A stretch of DNA of 64,000 nucleotides from Alphaproteobacteria bacterium (GTDB lineage: Bacteria > Pseudomonadota > Alphaproteobacteria > Micropepsales > Micropepsaceae): positions 1 through 64,000 of the forward strand of contig JAICHV010000002.1 in NCBI GenBank assembly GCA_025924715.1. The letters are read 5' to 3'. The notes beneath the pieces are model-generated. The model did not search any database. It saw only the letters and a program-made list of their open reading frames with translations, and was not told the DNA's origin. The position numbers and the translations under genes are program-made. How positions within the stretch are numbered: position 1 is the stretch's first letter; every line of letters begins with the position of its first letter. This document shows, piece by piece, positions 47,012-57,463 of this stretch.

Positions 47012-48463
47012 GTGCAAACAACTCGCGTTCAAGCCATTGCGCTCACCCTGGCGGCTATTGGTCTTTTGGCTGCCGGCGCTGGGGCCGGTTATTGGCTCCG
47101 GCCGTCTGCTCCCAAGGCGGCGGCGGCGGCGCCTGCGACGGCCACGTCGGCTGCGGTGGCCCCTCCCGCAGATCGAACACCGATTTATTACCAAGACCCC
47201 GATGGCAAGGCCGATTATTCCCAGACGCCAAAGAAGACGGCGGACGGGCGCGACTATAAGGCGGTCTATGCGGATGCAAGCACTGCCGCAGACCCGAAGC
47301 CTGCCGGCAAAGGCAAGATTCTCTACTATCGCAATCCAATGGGCCTTCCCGACACGTCCCTCGTGCCGAAAAAGGATTCCATGGGGATGGACTATATCCC
47401 GGTCCATGACGGCGAGGACGAATCCGGGGTCGTCACCGTGAGTCCGGCGCGCATGCAGATGCTGGGCGTCCGGACTGTGCCGGTTCAGACCACGGAGAGT
47501 GTTCCCCATACCGTACAGGCCGCAGGAACTGTTCAGCCTGCCGAAAACAGCATCGCGGTCGTCAACACCAAATTTGACGGCTTTGTCGAGAAGCTGTTTG
47601 TCGCCACCACCGGCCAGGCAGTGCGCGCAGGGCAGCCATTGGCACAGGTATGGGTCCAAACACCTGATGTGACGACCAGGATGGGGCCTGACATCGTCAC
47701 CCGCGAGGTCGATTACATCGTAGCGATGCAGCAACATGACGACGCTGCGATGGCGCGCGCCCTGCAAAATCTTCGTAATTACGGAATTCCCGACTCCGCA
47801 ATTGCCGAAATTCGTCGTACCGGCCAGGCGACGCGGTCAATCACCGTATCGGCGCCGTTCAGCGGCACCATCACCGAAAAGCCAGCGATCGTAGGAATGC
47901 GGTTCAATACCGGCGATCCGCTCTTCAAGATTGCGGACCTGTCCCAGGTATGGGTCATGGCCGATGTGCCCGAACAGGATCTGGGCGTAATCCGAAAGGG
48001 CCAATCCGCCCATGTGACGTTCGTGGCCTTTCCGGGACGCAGTTTCACCGGCACGGTCGATTTCATCTATCCCGCCCTTACGGCAAATACCCGCACCGGG
48101 CAGGTCCGTATCATACTATCCAACAAAGATGGATTGCTGCGTGCGTCCATGTATGCGGCCGTTTCGATTGATGCCGCCGCCGCCGATTCCGGACCCGTCC
48201 TGCTCGTGCCAGACTCCGCGATCATCGACAGCGGAACCGCGCAGGTCGTCTTAATTGCCAAAGGCCAGGGCCGGTTTGAACCCCGTCCTGTCCACATCGG
48301 TGCTCGCGGCAACGGAACCACGCAGATTCTCGGCGGGCTCAAACCGGGCGAGCAGGTGGTGGTGGGTGCCAACTTCCTGATCGATGCCGAAAGCAACCTG
48401 CGGGCCGCCTTGCAGACCTTTACGGCAGACAAGGACAAAGCCGCCACGGGAGGCACACCGTGA
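47012..48463 (+). CDS. cusB: CusB-like RND periplasmic adaptor
   Basis: YYRNPMGLPDTSLVPKKDSMGMDYIPVHD metal-binding segment; barrel-sandwich hybrid adaptor architecture; adjacent cusA. Confidence 0.93.
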   Translation: MQTTRVQAIALTLAAIGLLAAGAGAGYWLRPSAPKAAAAAPATATSAAVAPPADRTPIYYQDPDGKADYSQTPKKTADGRDYKAVYADASTAADPKPAGKGKILYYRNPMGLPDTSLVPKKDSMGMDYIPVHDGEDESGVVTVSPARMQMLGVRTVPVQTTESVPHTVQAAGTVQPAENSIAVVNTKFDGFVEKLFVATTGQAVRAGQPLAQVWVQTPDVTTRMGPDIVTREVDYIVAMQQHDDAAMARALQNLRNYGIPDSAIAEIRRTGQATRSITVSAPFSGTITEKPAIVGMRFNTGDPLFKIADLSQVWVMADVPEQDLGVIRKGQSAHVTFVAFPGRSFTGTVDFIYPALTANTRTGQVRIILSNKDGLLRASMYAAVSIDAAAADSGPVLLVPDSAIIDSGTAQVVLIAKGQGRFEPRPVHIGARGNGTTQILGGLKPGEQVVVGANFLIDAESNLRAALQTFTADKDKAATGGTP

Positions 48464-51400
48464 TCGCCCGGATTATCGAACTATCTGCCCGCAACCGCAT
48501 AGTCATCCTGCTGATGACCTTGGTGGTGATAGCAGTGGGAATCTGGGCCATCCTCGCCACCCCGCTCGATGCCATTCCCGATCTCTCCGATCCGCAAGTG
48601 ATCGTCTACACCGAATATGCCGGCGAGGCCCCCCAGGTGGTCGAGGATCAGGTCACCTATCCGCTGACCACGGCGCTTTTGGCGGTCCCGAAATCCAAGG
48701 TCGTGCGCGGGTTCTCCTTTTTCGGCGTTTCATTCGTCTATGTCGTGTTCGAGGACGGCACCGATATTTACTGGGCGCGCAGTCGCGTTCTGGAATACCT
48801 CAATTTCGCCCAGAAAAAGCTACCGGCTGGGGTGACACCGTCGCTGGGGCCGGATGCGACCGGCGTGGGCTGGGTGTTCGAATATGCCGTGATCGGAACC
48901 CAGCGCACTCTCGCCGAGCTACGCTCCATCCAGGACTGGTTTGTTCGGTTTCAGCTCACCAAGGCCGGGGGTGTGGCGGAAGTCGCCAGTCTCGGCGGGT
49001 TCGTCAAGCAGTACCAGGTGGTGGTCGATCCCACAAAGTTGCGGGCCTTTGGTATCCCCCTGTCACAGGTCACAGGCGCCATCCGTGCCAGCAATGCGGA
49101 TGTCGGTGGCAGCACCATCGAGATGAGCGAACGCGAATATATGGTACGCGGCCGAGGTTATCTCAAAGGTATCGGCGATCTGGAAAACATCGTCCTCAAG
49201 AGCGCGGGCGGCACGCCTGTCCTGGTCAAAGACGTGGCGCGCGTGGAACTGGGGCCTGAAGAGCGCCGGGGATTGGCGGAGCTCAACGGCCAAGGCGAAG
49301 TCGCCGCCGGCATCGTGTTGCAACGCGACGGTGAAAATGCCCTCAACGTGATCAAGAACGTCAAGCAGAAGATCGCCGAAATCGCCGGAAGCCTGCCCAA
49401 AGGCGTTTCGATTCTACCTGTCTATGACCGCTCCAATCTCATTTATCGCGCCATCGACACACTCAAGCATACCCTAATCGAGGAAAGCATCATCATTGCG
49501 CTTGTCTGCATGGTGTTCCTCTTGCATGTCCGTAGCGCCCTAGTCGCCATCATCATGCTGCCGGTCGGCGTTTTGATGGCGTTTATCGTGATGCATGCCA
49601 TTGGCATCAGTTCGAACATCATGAGCCTGGGCGGCATCGCCATCTCTGCCGGCGCCATGGTGGACGCAGCGATTGTGATGATCGAGAACGCTCACAAAAA
49701 ATTGGAACGAGCCGGGCCGAACGATTCCCGAATCGACATTCTCATCAAAGCGGCCATGGAAGTGGGGCCCGCCCTATTCTTCAGCCTGCTGGTTATCACC
49801 GTGTCTTTCCTGCCAGTCTTCACCCTGGAAGAGCAGGAAGGGCGATTGTTCAAGCCTCTCGTCTACACTCACACCTTCGCGCTGGCCGCCGCGGCGCTGC
49901 TATCGGTGACCCTGGCGCCGGTGCTGATGATCCTTTTTGTCCGTGGCCGGATTCTGCCGGAACGGAAAAACCCGGTGAACCGTGCATTGATCTGGGCATA
50001 TCGCCCCATCATCGATGGAGTGTTACGGCACCGCAAACTGACCATCGTCCTCGCTGTTTTAGCGCTCGCGGTCTCTGTTTATCCAGTCACCAAAATCGGT
50101 AGTGAGTTCATGCCCACCTTGAACGAAGGCACGCTGCTGTACATGCCGGTCAGCCTGCCCAGCATGTCGATCACCAAAGCTGCTCAGCTGATCCAGTTAC
50201 AGGACCGGATCATCAAGAGCTTTCCCGAGGTAGAGTCCGTATTCGGCAAGGCCGGCCGGGCAGGAACCGCCACCGATCCGGCCCCAGTGGAGATGTTTGA
50301 GACCGTCATCAACCTCAAGCCTGAAGAGACCTGGCCCAAAGGCATGACCGGAGACAAGCTGGTCGCGGACATGAATCAGGCGCTGATGTTTCCGGGTGTC
50401 AGCAACGCCTGGACCATGCCGATCAAGGCGCGCATTGACATGCTTTCGACGGGCATCCGCACCCCCGTCGGCGTCAAGGTCTATGGCCCTGACCTGGCCC
50501 AGATCGACCGTCTTTCCAAGAAGATCGAGGCCGTCGTGCGCAAAGTACCAGGGACAACCAGCGCCTTCGCGGAGAGGGTGTTGGGCGGCTACTACCTCAA
50601 CATCGAACCTGACCGTGCCGCCCTCGCCCGCTACGGCCTTTCCATTGACGATGTCCAGAACGTCGTGCGGACCGCGCTCGGCGGCGAAATGGTGACCGAG
50701 ACCGTCGAAGGCCGGGAGCGCTACGGCGTCACTGTCCGGTATCCGCGGGATTTCCGCGATGACCCCAGCGCCATCGCGCGCGAGGTGCTGGTCAACGCAC
50801 CCGACGGTACGTCCATCCCGCTGGGACAGGTCGCCTCCGTCCGGATTGCCCAGGGACCGCCCTCCATACGCACCGAGAATGCTCAGCTCGTGGATTACAT
50901 CTATGTCGACATGCAGGGGCGTGACCTTGGCGGCTATGTCAACGAAGCCCGAAAGGCCGTGGCGGATCAGGTTGCGATGCCGCCGGGCTATCACGTCGAA
51001 TGGAGCGGGCAATTTGAGTATCTCCAGCGCGCGGCCAATCGCCTCAAAACCGTCGTCCCGGTGACGTTGCTAGTGATCATCCTGCTGCTCTACATGAATT
51101 TCCGGCGCCTGACGGAGACCTTTATCGTGATGCTATCGGTGCCGTTCGCGCTGACTGGAGGTTTCTGGCTCATGTATTGGATGGGGTTCAATATGAGCGT
51201 CGCGGTCGCGGTTGGCTTTATCGCCCTCGCCGGTGTTGCGGCAGAAACCGGTGTGGTCATGTTGATCTATCTCGACAACGCGCTGTCGGCCCTAATTGCC
51301 CAGCGCAAAGTGGAAGGCCGCGATTTTACCACGAAGGATTTGTATCAGGCAATCATGGAAGGAGCGGTTGAGCGAGTGCGGCCTAAAATGATGACTGTTG

Positions 51401-51591
51401 TTGCCATCATGGCCAGCCTTCTGCCCATCCTTTGGAGTACCGGAACAGGGTCCGAGGTCATGAAGCGCATTGCCGTACCGCTGGTCGGCGGGATGTTATC
51501 GTCCACGGTCCTTACCTTGATCGTTATTCCGGTGATCTACGCGATCGTCAAAGGCCGCAATTTGAAACTGGCGCCACGAGTCAGCGTCTAA
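48460..51591 (+). CDS. cusA: CusA-type heavy-metal efflux RND permease
   Basis: IPDLSDPQVIVYTEYAGEAPQVVEDQVTYPL; GGIAISAGAMVDAAIVMIENAHKKLE; FMPTLNEGTLLYMPVSLPSMS. Confidence 0.96.
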   Translation: MIARIIELSARNRIVILLMTLVVIAVGIWAILATPLDAIPDLSDPQVIVYTEYAGEAPQVVEDQVTYPLTTALLAVPKSKVVRGFSFFGVSFVYVVFEDGTDIYWARSRVLEYLNFAQKKLPAGVTPSLGPDATGVGWVFEYAVIGTQRTLAELRSIQDWFVRFQLTKAGGVAEVASLGGFVKQYQVVVDPTKLRAFGIPLSQVTGAIRASNADVGGSTIEMSEREYMVRGRGYLKGIGDLENIVLKSAGGTPVLVKDVARVELGPEERRGLAELNGQGEVAAGIVLQRDGENALNVIKNVKQKIAEIAGSLPKGVSILPVYDRSNLIYRAIDTLKHTLIEESIIIALVCMVFLLHVRSALVAIIMLPVGVLMAFIVMHAIGISSNIMSLGGIAISAGAMVDAAIVMIENAHKKLERAGPNDSRIDILIKAAMEVGPALFFSLLVITVSFLPVFTLEEQEGRLFKPLVYTHTFALAAAALLSVTLAPVLMILFVRGRILPERKNPVNRALIWAYRPIIDGVLRHRKLTIVLAVLALAVSVYPVTKIGSEFMPTLNEGTLLYMPVSLPSMSITKAAQLIQLQDRIIKSFPEVESVFGKAGRAGTATDPAPVEMFETVINLKPEETWPKGMTGDKLVADMNQALMFPGVSNAWTMPIKARIDMLSTGIRTPVGVKVYGPDLAQIDRLSKKIEAVVRKVPGTTSAFAERVLGGYYLNIEPDRAALARYGLSIDDVQNVVRTALGGEMVTETVEGRERYGVTVRYPRDFRDDPSAIAREVLVNAPDGTSIPLGQVASVRIAQGPPSIRTENAQLVDYIYVDMQGRDLGGYVNEARKAVADQVAMPPGYHVEWSGQFEYLQRAANRLKTVVPVTLLVIILLLYMNFRRLTETFIVMLSVPFALTGGFWLMYWMGFNMSVAVAVGFIALAGVAAETGVVMLIYLDNALSALIAQRKVEGRDFTTKDLYQAIMEGAVERVRPKMMTVVAIMASLLPILWSTGTGSEVMKRIAVPLVGGMLSSTVLTLIVIPVIYAIVKGRNLKLAPRVSV

Positions 51592-51627
51592 GGGCGCCCT
51601 GGCCCGAAAATTTGCGTTGCAGGCCCT

Positions 51628-51665
51628 TAGCAAGTCTGCTAAGTCGCCATAGCAATTCTGCTAAG
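51628..51665. promoter_or_regulatory. Paired 16-bp inverted repeats (candidate XRE operator)
   Basis: TTAGCA-AGTC-TGCTAA (51628-51643) and aTAGCA-ATTC-TGCTAa (51650-51665), 22 bp centre to centre, ending 6 bp before ATG 51672. Confidence 0.75.
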
Positions 51666-51671
51666 GTGACC

Positions 51672-52007
51672 ATGACGGCTCTTCGCAAAGCGCGCAAACA
51701 GAACAATGCAGATGTCATTGCGGCACAATGTTCGCGTGTGCTGCTGGGCCTTCGCAAACATACCGGCGAAACCCAAGCGCAGGTCGCCAAGCGGCTTCGC
51801 ATGACCGAGTCTATGATTTCGCGGCTGGAAAGCGGCACCCATGTTCCCAGCCTCAAAACGCTGTGTCGTATAGCCGATGCTTTCGACAGGGAGCTGGAAA
51901 TCGCTTTCCACGAGCATGAACATACCCATGCTGACGGAACCCGCCATTCCCACCCCCATCATCACCTTGATCCCGATCATCGGCACACACATGGAGACAA
52001 AAAATGA
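51672..52007 (+). CDS. XRE-family HTH regulator with His-rich C-terminal tail
   Basis: GETQAQVAKRLRMTESMISRLESGTHVPSLKTLCRIADAFDRELEIAFHEHEHTHADGTRHSHPHHHLDPDHRHTHGDKK. Confidence 0.9.
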   Translation: MTALRKARKQNNADVIAAQCSRVLLGLRKHTGETQAQVAKRLRMTESMISRLESGTHVPSLKTLCRIADAFDRELEIAFHEHEHTHADGTRHSHPHHHLDPDHRHTHGDKK

Positions 52008-52669
52008 TCCAGCCCGCAGAATGGCTCCTGATCGGCGCGGTGGGCACTGTCGGCGTCCTCCACACCATGGTTCCGGATCACTGGGCGCCGATAACATTGC
52101 TAGCCCGTCAGCGCGGATGGTCGCGAGGACAAACCGCACGCGCCGCACTCGGCGCGGGAACTGGCCACGTTGTCTCTACCCTACTTTTGGGATTGCTTGT
52201 CTGGGGGGCCGGTGTCGCTGTCGCCGCGAAGTTCGGCCACTGGATTGAAATCCTCTCCAGTATCGCGCTGATCAGTTTTGGGCTGTGGATTGCTGTTTCT
52301 GGCTGGCGCGAAATGGTCGCGGAACGCGACCATGAACAGGCGCACACCCATGGGCACGCCCACAGTCACGATCATGATCCGACGGCTAAAGGCCAAAGAA
52401 CCGCGTTACTTCTGATTGTGGGTTCCTCGCCCATGATTGAAGGGCTCCCCGCCTTCTTCGCGGCAGGCAAATATGGAATTGGGCTGATTGTGACCATGTC
52501 ACTCGTCTTTGCGGCCGCCACTATCGCAACGTATGTCGCGCTGTGCGTGGGATCAGTCGCAGGTCTACAGCGCGTTTCGCTCGGGCCGCTGGAAAAATAC
52601 GGCGAAGTCCTGAGCGGCCTGTTTATCGCTGCGGTGGGCGTTATCTTTTGGATATGGCCGATCCTTTGA
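52004..52669 (+). CDS. HX4DH-type Ni/Co permease-like protein with His-rich loop (RcnA/UreH-like)
   Basis: HTMVPDHW (H-X4-D-H) in TM2 region; loop RDHEQAHTHGHAHSHDHDPT; polytopic; overlaps the XRE stop. Confidence 0.78.
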   Translation: MIQPAEWLLIGAVGTVGVLHTMVPDHWAPITLLARQRGWSRGQTARAALGAGTGHVVSTLLLGLLVWGAGVAVAAKFGHWIEILSSIALISFGLWIAVSGWREMVAERDHEQAHTHGHAHSHDHDPTAKGQRTALLLIVGSSPMIEGLPAFFAAGKYGIGLIVTMSLVFAAATIATYVALCVGSVAGLQRVSLGPLEKYGEVLSGLFIAAVGVIFWIWPIL

Positions 52670-52723
52670 TACCCATGTGCAGCAATACAGTGATCTGTGC
52701 CAAGACTGTTCGGAGGTAACAAG

Positions 52724-53872
52724 ATGCTGCCTGAGAAGCGTCATACCTGGTTAATTATCGTCGCACTGGTTATCGTCGCCGCGGGGAGCGGCTTTGGCAT
52801 TGCGCGTTGGACCGGACAGCCCCTCCCAACCCCCACTGCCGCTCCCGCGCCAGTGGGGCCGGCGACACTGAAAATCGATTTCAAGGAGATTGCCGCTGCG
52901 GGGATCGTTGTCGAGCCGGCTGTTGGTGGAAATCTGAATGCTGAAATACTAGCTCCAGCGACGACGGCGGCGCAGCCTAATGGCGTTGCCACCCTGACCG
53001 CCCACGCCGAAGGGATAATCTCGCGCCTCAACAAGCGGCTGGGTGATCCGGTCAGGGCGGGCGAGGTACTGGCAGTTGTGGACAGCAAGGATGCGGCGCA
53101 GATTGCGTCTGACCGCGCTAGCGCGGAAGCAAGAGCCGTGTTAGCGCGTCGGATCGCAGAGCAGGAAGACTCGCTTTTCCAGCAGGGGGCAACCTCAAAA
53201 CGATCACTGCAAACGGCACAGGCGAGCCTCGCGGCAGCAGAGGCGGATACCCAGCGCGCCCGAAATGCCGCAGCCACCGTCAATCTCGCATCGGACGGCC
53301 ACTCTGTTGCGGTGATTAGCCCCCTGTCCGGCCGTATAACCGCGCAGACAGCGGCGTTGGGTGCCTATGTCCGAACGGAAACGGAGCTGTTCCGAATCTC
53401 CGATCCCCGCCTGGTCCAAGTCGAGGTCCAGCTGGCCGCCATCGACGCTGCGCGTGTACAACCGGGCGATCCGGCAATCTTGATGTTGCCCAATGGTGCC
53501 ACCGCCAGGGCGGTCGTGCGATCCGTCACGCCCGCGCTCGATCCCCAGACCAAAACCCAGACCGCTGTGCTGTCGGTGCCGGACGGCCTTCCCCTGGCCC
53601 CCGGCCAAACCTTGCAAGTCCGCATCAGTCTCAAAAGCACTGCGGCGACCGGAATTATCCTTCCCGAGGAAGCCGTGCAGATGATCGATGGCCGCGACGC
53701 AGTATTCGCGCGAACCAACAACGGTTTTATCGTTCGCCATGTAGCGGTTGGATCGCGTGGCGCGGGGCGCGCTTCAATTATATCTGGATTGCAGCCGGGC
53801 GAGCAGATTGCCACCCGCAACGCTTTTCTGCTGAAGGCCGAGCTTGGTAAAGGCGGTGAGGACGAGGAATGA
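52724..53872 (+). CDS. CzcB-like RND periplasmic adaptor
   Basis: N-terminal TM; AHAEGIISRLNKRLGDPVRAGEVLAVVDSKDAAQIASDRASAEA; PLSGRITAQTAALGAYVRTETELFRISDPRLVQVEVQL. Confidence 0.92.
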   Translation: MLPEKRHTWLIIVALVIVAAGSGFGIARWTGQPLPTPTAAPAPVGPATLKIDFKEIAAAGIVVEPAVGGNLNAEILAPATTAAQPNGVATLTAHAEGIISRLNKRLGDPVRAGEVLAVVDSKDAAQIASDRASAEARAVLARRIAEQEDSLFQQGATSKRSLQTAQASLAAAEADTQRARNAAATVNLASDGHSVAVISPLSGRITAQTAALGAYVRTETELFRISDPRLVQVEVQLAAIDAARVQPGDPAILMLPNGATARAVVRSVTPALDPQTKTQTAVLSVPDGLPLAPGQTLQVRISLKSTAATGIILPEEAVQMIDGRDAVFARTNNGFIVRHVAVGSRGAGRASIISGLQPGEQIATRNAFLLKAELGKGGEDEE

Positions 53873-56800
53873 TCGCGAAGATCATATCCTTCTCGGTCCG
53901 GGCACGGTGGGTCATCTTGGTCCTGACCCTGATAGCTGCAGGCGCAGGTGTGTGGCAGGCCCTGCTGTTGCCTATCGACGTGACTCCGGACATCACTAAC
54001 AAGCAAGTCCAGATCAATACGGTGATCCCCACCTTGTCGCCGGTGGAGGTCGAGAAGCGCGTCACTTACCCCATTGAAACAGCGCTGACCGGCCTGGACG
54101 GCGTAGAAAGCACGCGCTCTTTCTCGCGCAATGGCTTTTCGCAAGTCACTGCCGTCTTCAAGGAAGATACCGATCTCTACTTTATGCGCCAACGGGTGCT
54201 TGAACGGCTAGGTCAGGCGCGGCCCGACTTGCCGGCCGGCGCAGATCCACAAATGGGGCCCGTATCCACAGGGCTTGGCGAAGTGTTCCATTACGATGTG
54301 GAATTCAAGCACCCTGATGGTAAAGGCGCGGACGTTAAGGACGGAAAACCAGGTTGGCAAAGTGATGGCAGCTACCTCACAGATGAAGGGGAAAAGCTGA
54401 CCGACCACTTGGCGCAGATGGCGTATTTGCGCACGGTGCAGGACTGGATCGTTCGGCCCCAGCTTCGCGCCGTTGCGGGCCTGGCAGATGTCGATTCGCT
54501 GGGCGGCTATGTGAAGCAGTATGTCGTAGAGCCCGATTCCGCCAAACTTGCCTCCTTTGGCGTCTCCTATACGGATTTGGCGGATGCGCTGGAGAAAGCC
54601 AATCTTTCGGTTGGGGCAGATTTTATCCAGCGATCAGGGGAAGCCTATCTCGTCCGTGGCGATGGCCGCCTGCATAGCGCCGATCAGATCGGCCGCGCTA
54701 TTGTGGCCAGCCGCAATGGAGTGCCGGTCGCGGTGCGCGATCTCGCTACCGTTAGGATCGGCGGCGAGCTGCGGCGGGGCGCCGCGAGCCATGATGGGCA
54801 CGAAACCGTCATCGGCAGCGCGTTGATGCTGGTGGGTGCCAACAGCCGGATCGTCGCGAAAGCGGTGGGCGACCGGCTGCAAGAGATCAGCCATACCATG
54901 CCCAACGACATAGCCCTTGTCCCGTTGCTGGATCGGTCGCAACTCGTCGTCGCCACCATCTCGACAGTGGGGCGCAACCTTGCGGAAGGCGCATTGCTGG
55001 TCATTGCGGTCTTGTTCGTCCTCCTGGGTAACTGGCGTGCGGCGCTGATCGCCACATTGGTCATCCCGCTCGCCATGTTGATGAGCGCCATCGGCATGAA
55101 TGGGCTCCATATTTCCGGCAACCTGATGAGCCTTGGCGCGCTAGATTTCGGGTTGATTATCGACGGTGCCGTAATCATCGTGGAAAACAATCTGCGCCGC
55201 CATGCCGAGCGACAGGCGCGGGAGGGCCGTCAACTCAATAGGGACGAACGTCTGGAGGAAGTTGTCCAATCTTCCCAGGAAATGGTCCGCCCAACCGTCT
55301 ATGGCCAGATCATTATTTTCTTGGTGTTCCTGCCTTGCCTGACCTTTCAGGGCGTCGAAGGCAAGATGTTCTCGCCCATGGTCATCACGCTTATGTTGGC
55401 GTTGGCCAGTGCGTTTGTACTGTCCCTTACCTTCGTCCCCGCCATGGTCGCGCTGTTGCTGACCGGACATGTCAATGAGGAAGAAGTTAAGGTCATTCGC
55501 AAAGCCAAGGCGCTATACGAACCCTGGCTTCATCGCGCCATTGCCCGGCCATGGCCTTTCATCGGCGCGGCGTTCGGTACATTCGCCGTCGCTCTCATAG
55601 TCTTCATGTTTGTCGGACGTGAATTTATGCCGACTTTGGATGAGCAGAATCTGAACCTGTCCTCGGTCCGTATTCCCTCGACTTCCATAGACCAGTCTCT
55701 TGCGATCGACCTGCCGCTGGAGCGAAACGTCTTGGCTTTGCCGGAAGTCCTCACCACCTACTCCAAAGCTGGCACTGCCAGCTTGGCTGCCGATCCTATG
55801 CCGCCAAACGCTTCGGACAACTATGTCATCCTGAAGCCGAAAAGTGAGTGGCCCACAGGGATTACGACAAAAGACCAGGTGATCGAGCGCATCCGAGCCA
55901 AGACCGAACATATGGTCGGTAACAACTATGATGTGACACAGCCCATCGAGATGCGTTTCAATGAATTGATCGGCGGCGTGCGCAGTGATGTTGCGGTGAA
56001 GGTCTATGGCGATAATCTCAACGCCATGAACAACAGCGCTCAGCAGATCGCGGCTTTGCTGCAGAAGGTTCCGGGGGCAGCCGATGTGCGGGTGGCCCAG
56101 ACCCGCGGATTCCCGACCTTCGATATCCGTTTCGACCGCGATGCCATCAGTCGATATGGCCTGACCATGAAAGATGTGGCGGACACAATCTCGACCGCTA
56201 TGGGCGGGCGCGCGGCCGGGCAGATTTTTGAGGGAGACCGGCGTTTCGATGTTGTGGTTCGGCTGGCCAATGCCCAACGCAGCGATGTGGATGCGCTAGG
56301 CGCCCTACCCGTGATGTTACCAAGCCCATTGCTTTCTCCAGGCGTGGAAGGTACGCCCGAAGCGTCGGTCCCGCTGAGCCGGCTGGTCAGTTTTCGCTTT
56401 TCGGAAGGCCTCAATGAAGTCAGCCGCGACAATGGCCGTCGCCGCATTTACGTTGAAGCCAACGTAAAGGGTAACGACTTGGGCTCCTTCGTGACAGAGG
56501 CCCAGAAGCGCATCGGCAAGGAAGTAAAACTGCCTCCCGGCATGACGATAGAATGGGGTGGTCAATACCAAAATCTTCAGGCGGCCACCGCACGACTTGT
56601 TATCCTGGTGCCGATCTGTTTGGCGATGATATTTGGTGTTCTCTATATGGCGTTAGGCGAGGCTACCCTGGCGGCCTTGGTGTTTACTGCCGTTCCCATG
56701 GCATTGGCCGGCGGCGTGTTTGCCATCGCGCTGCGAGGCATCCCCTTTTCGGTCTCGACGGCCGTAGGCTTCATCGCTGTTTCTGGTGTAGCCGTGTTGA

Positions 56801-57105
56801 ATGGCCTGGTCCTGATTTCCGCAATGAGACGCCGGCAGGAGATGGGCCACGGACTCGATGTTTCCATCGTGGAAGGAGCTATGGAACGCGTGCGGCCTGT
56901 GCTGATGACCGCCCTAGTCGCATCGCTCGGCTTCGTTCCGATGGCGATTGCGACCGGCACCGGTGCCGAAGTACAGCGTCCGCTTGCAACAGTCGTGATT
57001 GGCGGGCTCATCACTTCGACCGCGCTTACGTTGTTCGTTCTGCCTGCCATCTGTCATTTGGTCATGCGAAGGCGTAAATCTGCACTTCCAATGGAAGTCA
57101 CATAA
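53869..57105 (+). CDS. CzcA-family heavy-metal efflux RND permease
   Basis: DVTPDITNKQVQINTVIPTLSPVEVEKRVTYPIETALTGLDGVESTRSFSRNGFSQVTAVF; LGALDFGLIIDGAVIIVENNLRRHAE; REFMPTLDEQNL. Confidence 0.95.
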   Translation: MIAKIISFSVRARWVILVLTLIAAGAGVWQALLLPIDVTPDITNKQVQINTVIPTLSPVEVEKRVTYPIETALTGLDGVESTRSFSRNGFSQVTAVFKEDTDLYFMRQRVLERLGQARPDLPAGADPQMGPVSTGLGEVFHYDVEFKHPDGKGADVKDGKPGWQSDGSYLTDEGEKLTDHLAQMAYLRTVQDWIVRPQLRAVAGLADVDSLGGYVKQYVVEPDSAKLASFGVSYTDLADALEKANLSVGADFIQRSGEAYLVRGDGRLHSADQIGRAIVASRNGVPVAVRDLATVRIGGELRRGAASHDGHETVIGSALMLVGANSRIVAKAVGDRLQEISHTMPNDIALVPLLDRSQLVVATISTVGRNLAEGALLVIAVLFVLLGNWRAALIATLVIPLAMLMSAIGMNGLHISGNLMSLGALDFGLIIDGAVIIVENNLRRHAERQAREGRQLNRDERLEEVVQSSQEMVRPTVYGQIIIFLVFLPCLTFQGVEGKMFSPMVITLMLALASAFVLSLTFVPAMVALLLTGHVNEEEVKVIRKAKALYEPWLHRAIARPWPFIGAAFGTFAVALIVFMFVGREFMPTLDEQNLNLSSVRIPSTSIDQSLAIDLPLERNVLALPEVLTTYSKAGTASLAADPMPPNASDNYVILKPKSEWPTGITTKDQVIERIRAKTEHMVGNNYDVTQPIEMRFNELIGGVRSDVAVKVYGDNLNAMNNSAQQIAALLQKVPGAADVRVAQTRGFPTFDIRFDRDAISRYGLTMKDVADTISTAMGGRAAGQIFEGDRRFDVVVRLANAQRSDVDALGALPVMLPSPLLSPGVEGTPEASVPLSRLVSFRFSEGLNEVSRDNGRRRIYVEANVKGNDLGSFVTEAQKRIGKEVKLPPGMTIEWGGQYQNLQAATARLVILVPICLAMIFGVLYMALGEATLAALVFTAVPMALAGGVFAIALRGIPFSVSTAVGFIAVSGVAVLNGLVLISAMRRRQEMGHGLDVSIVEGAMERVRPVLMTALVASLGFVPMAIATGTGAEVQRPLATVVIGGLITSTALTLFVLPAICHLVMRRRKSALPMEVT

Positions 57106-57402
57106 ATGCGCTGGTCTTGCCACGCCCCAGCCGCAGTTGTGGCCCTTCTCTTTCTTGCGGGTTGTTCACGTCCGGCCCAACATGAAGTCGATGCCTGCAA
57201 ACAGACCGCAATTCGCGAAGGCGCGGGTCACCAGCTTAACGATGACGACGTTGGTGAACTAACAGAGGCTTGCATGGCCGCGAAGGGCTTCGCCCTAAGA
57301 GAAACCGGCAAGCGTTGCCCGGACAACGTCGCGACCGCCACCAATCCAGGCTGTTATTATCGAGATAATTTCCTGGGGCGCGTGAGCACTACATTTTGGT
57401 AG
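57106..57402 (+). CDS. Small putative lipoprotein
   Basis: MRWSCHAPAAVVALLFLAGC lipobox; immediately follows czcA-like stop. Confidence 0.7.
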   Translation: MRWSCHAPAAVVALLFLAGCSRPAQHEVDACKQTAIREGAGHQLNDDDVGELTEACMAAKGFALRETGKRCPDNVATATNPGCYYRDNFLGRVSTTFW

Positions 57403-57463
57403 TCAGTTGAACAACCTCTTGAAAACTCTTTCTCAATATCCAACAAGGAGTGGCGATGATCTG

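Noticed and set aside
46424-47767. 447-aa minus ORF
   Set aside because: Antisense to the FixH-like and cusB genes; biased composition.
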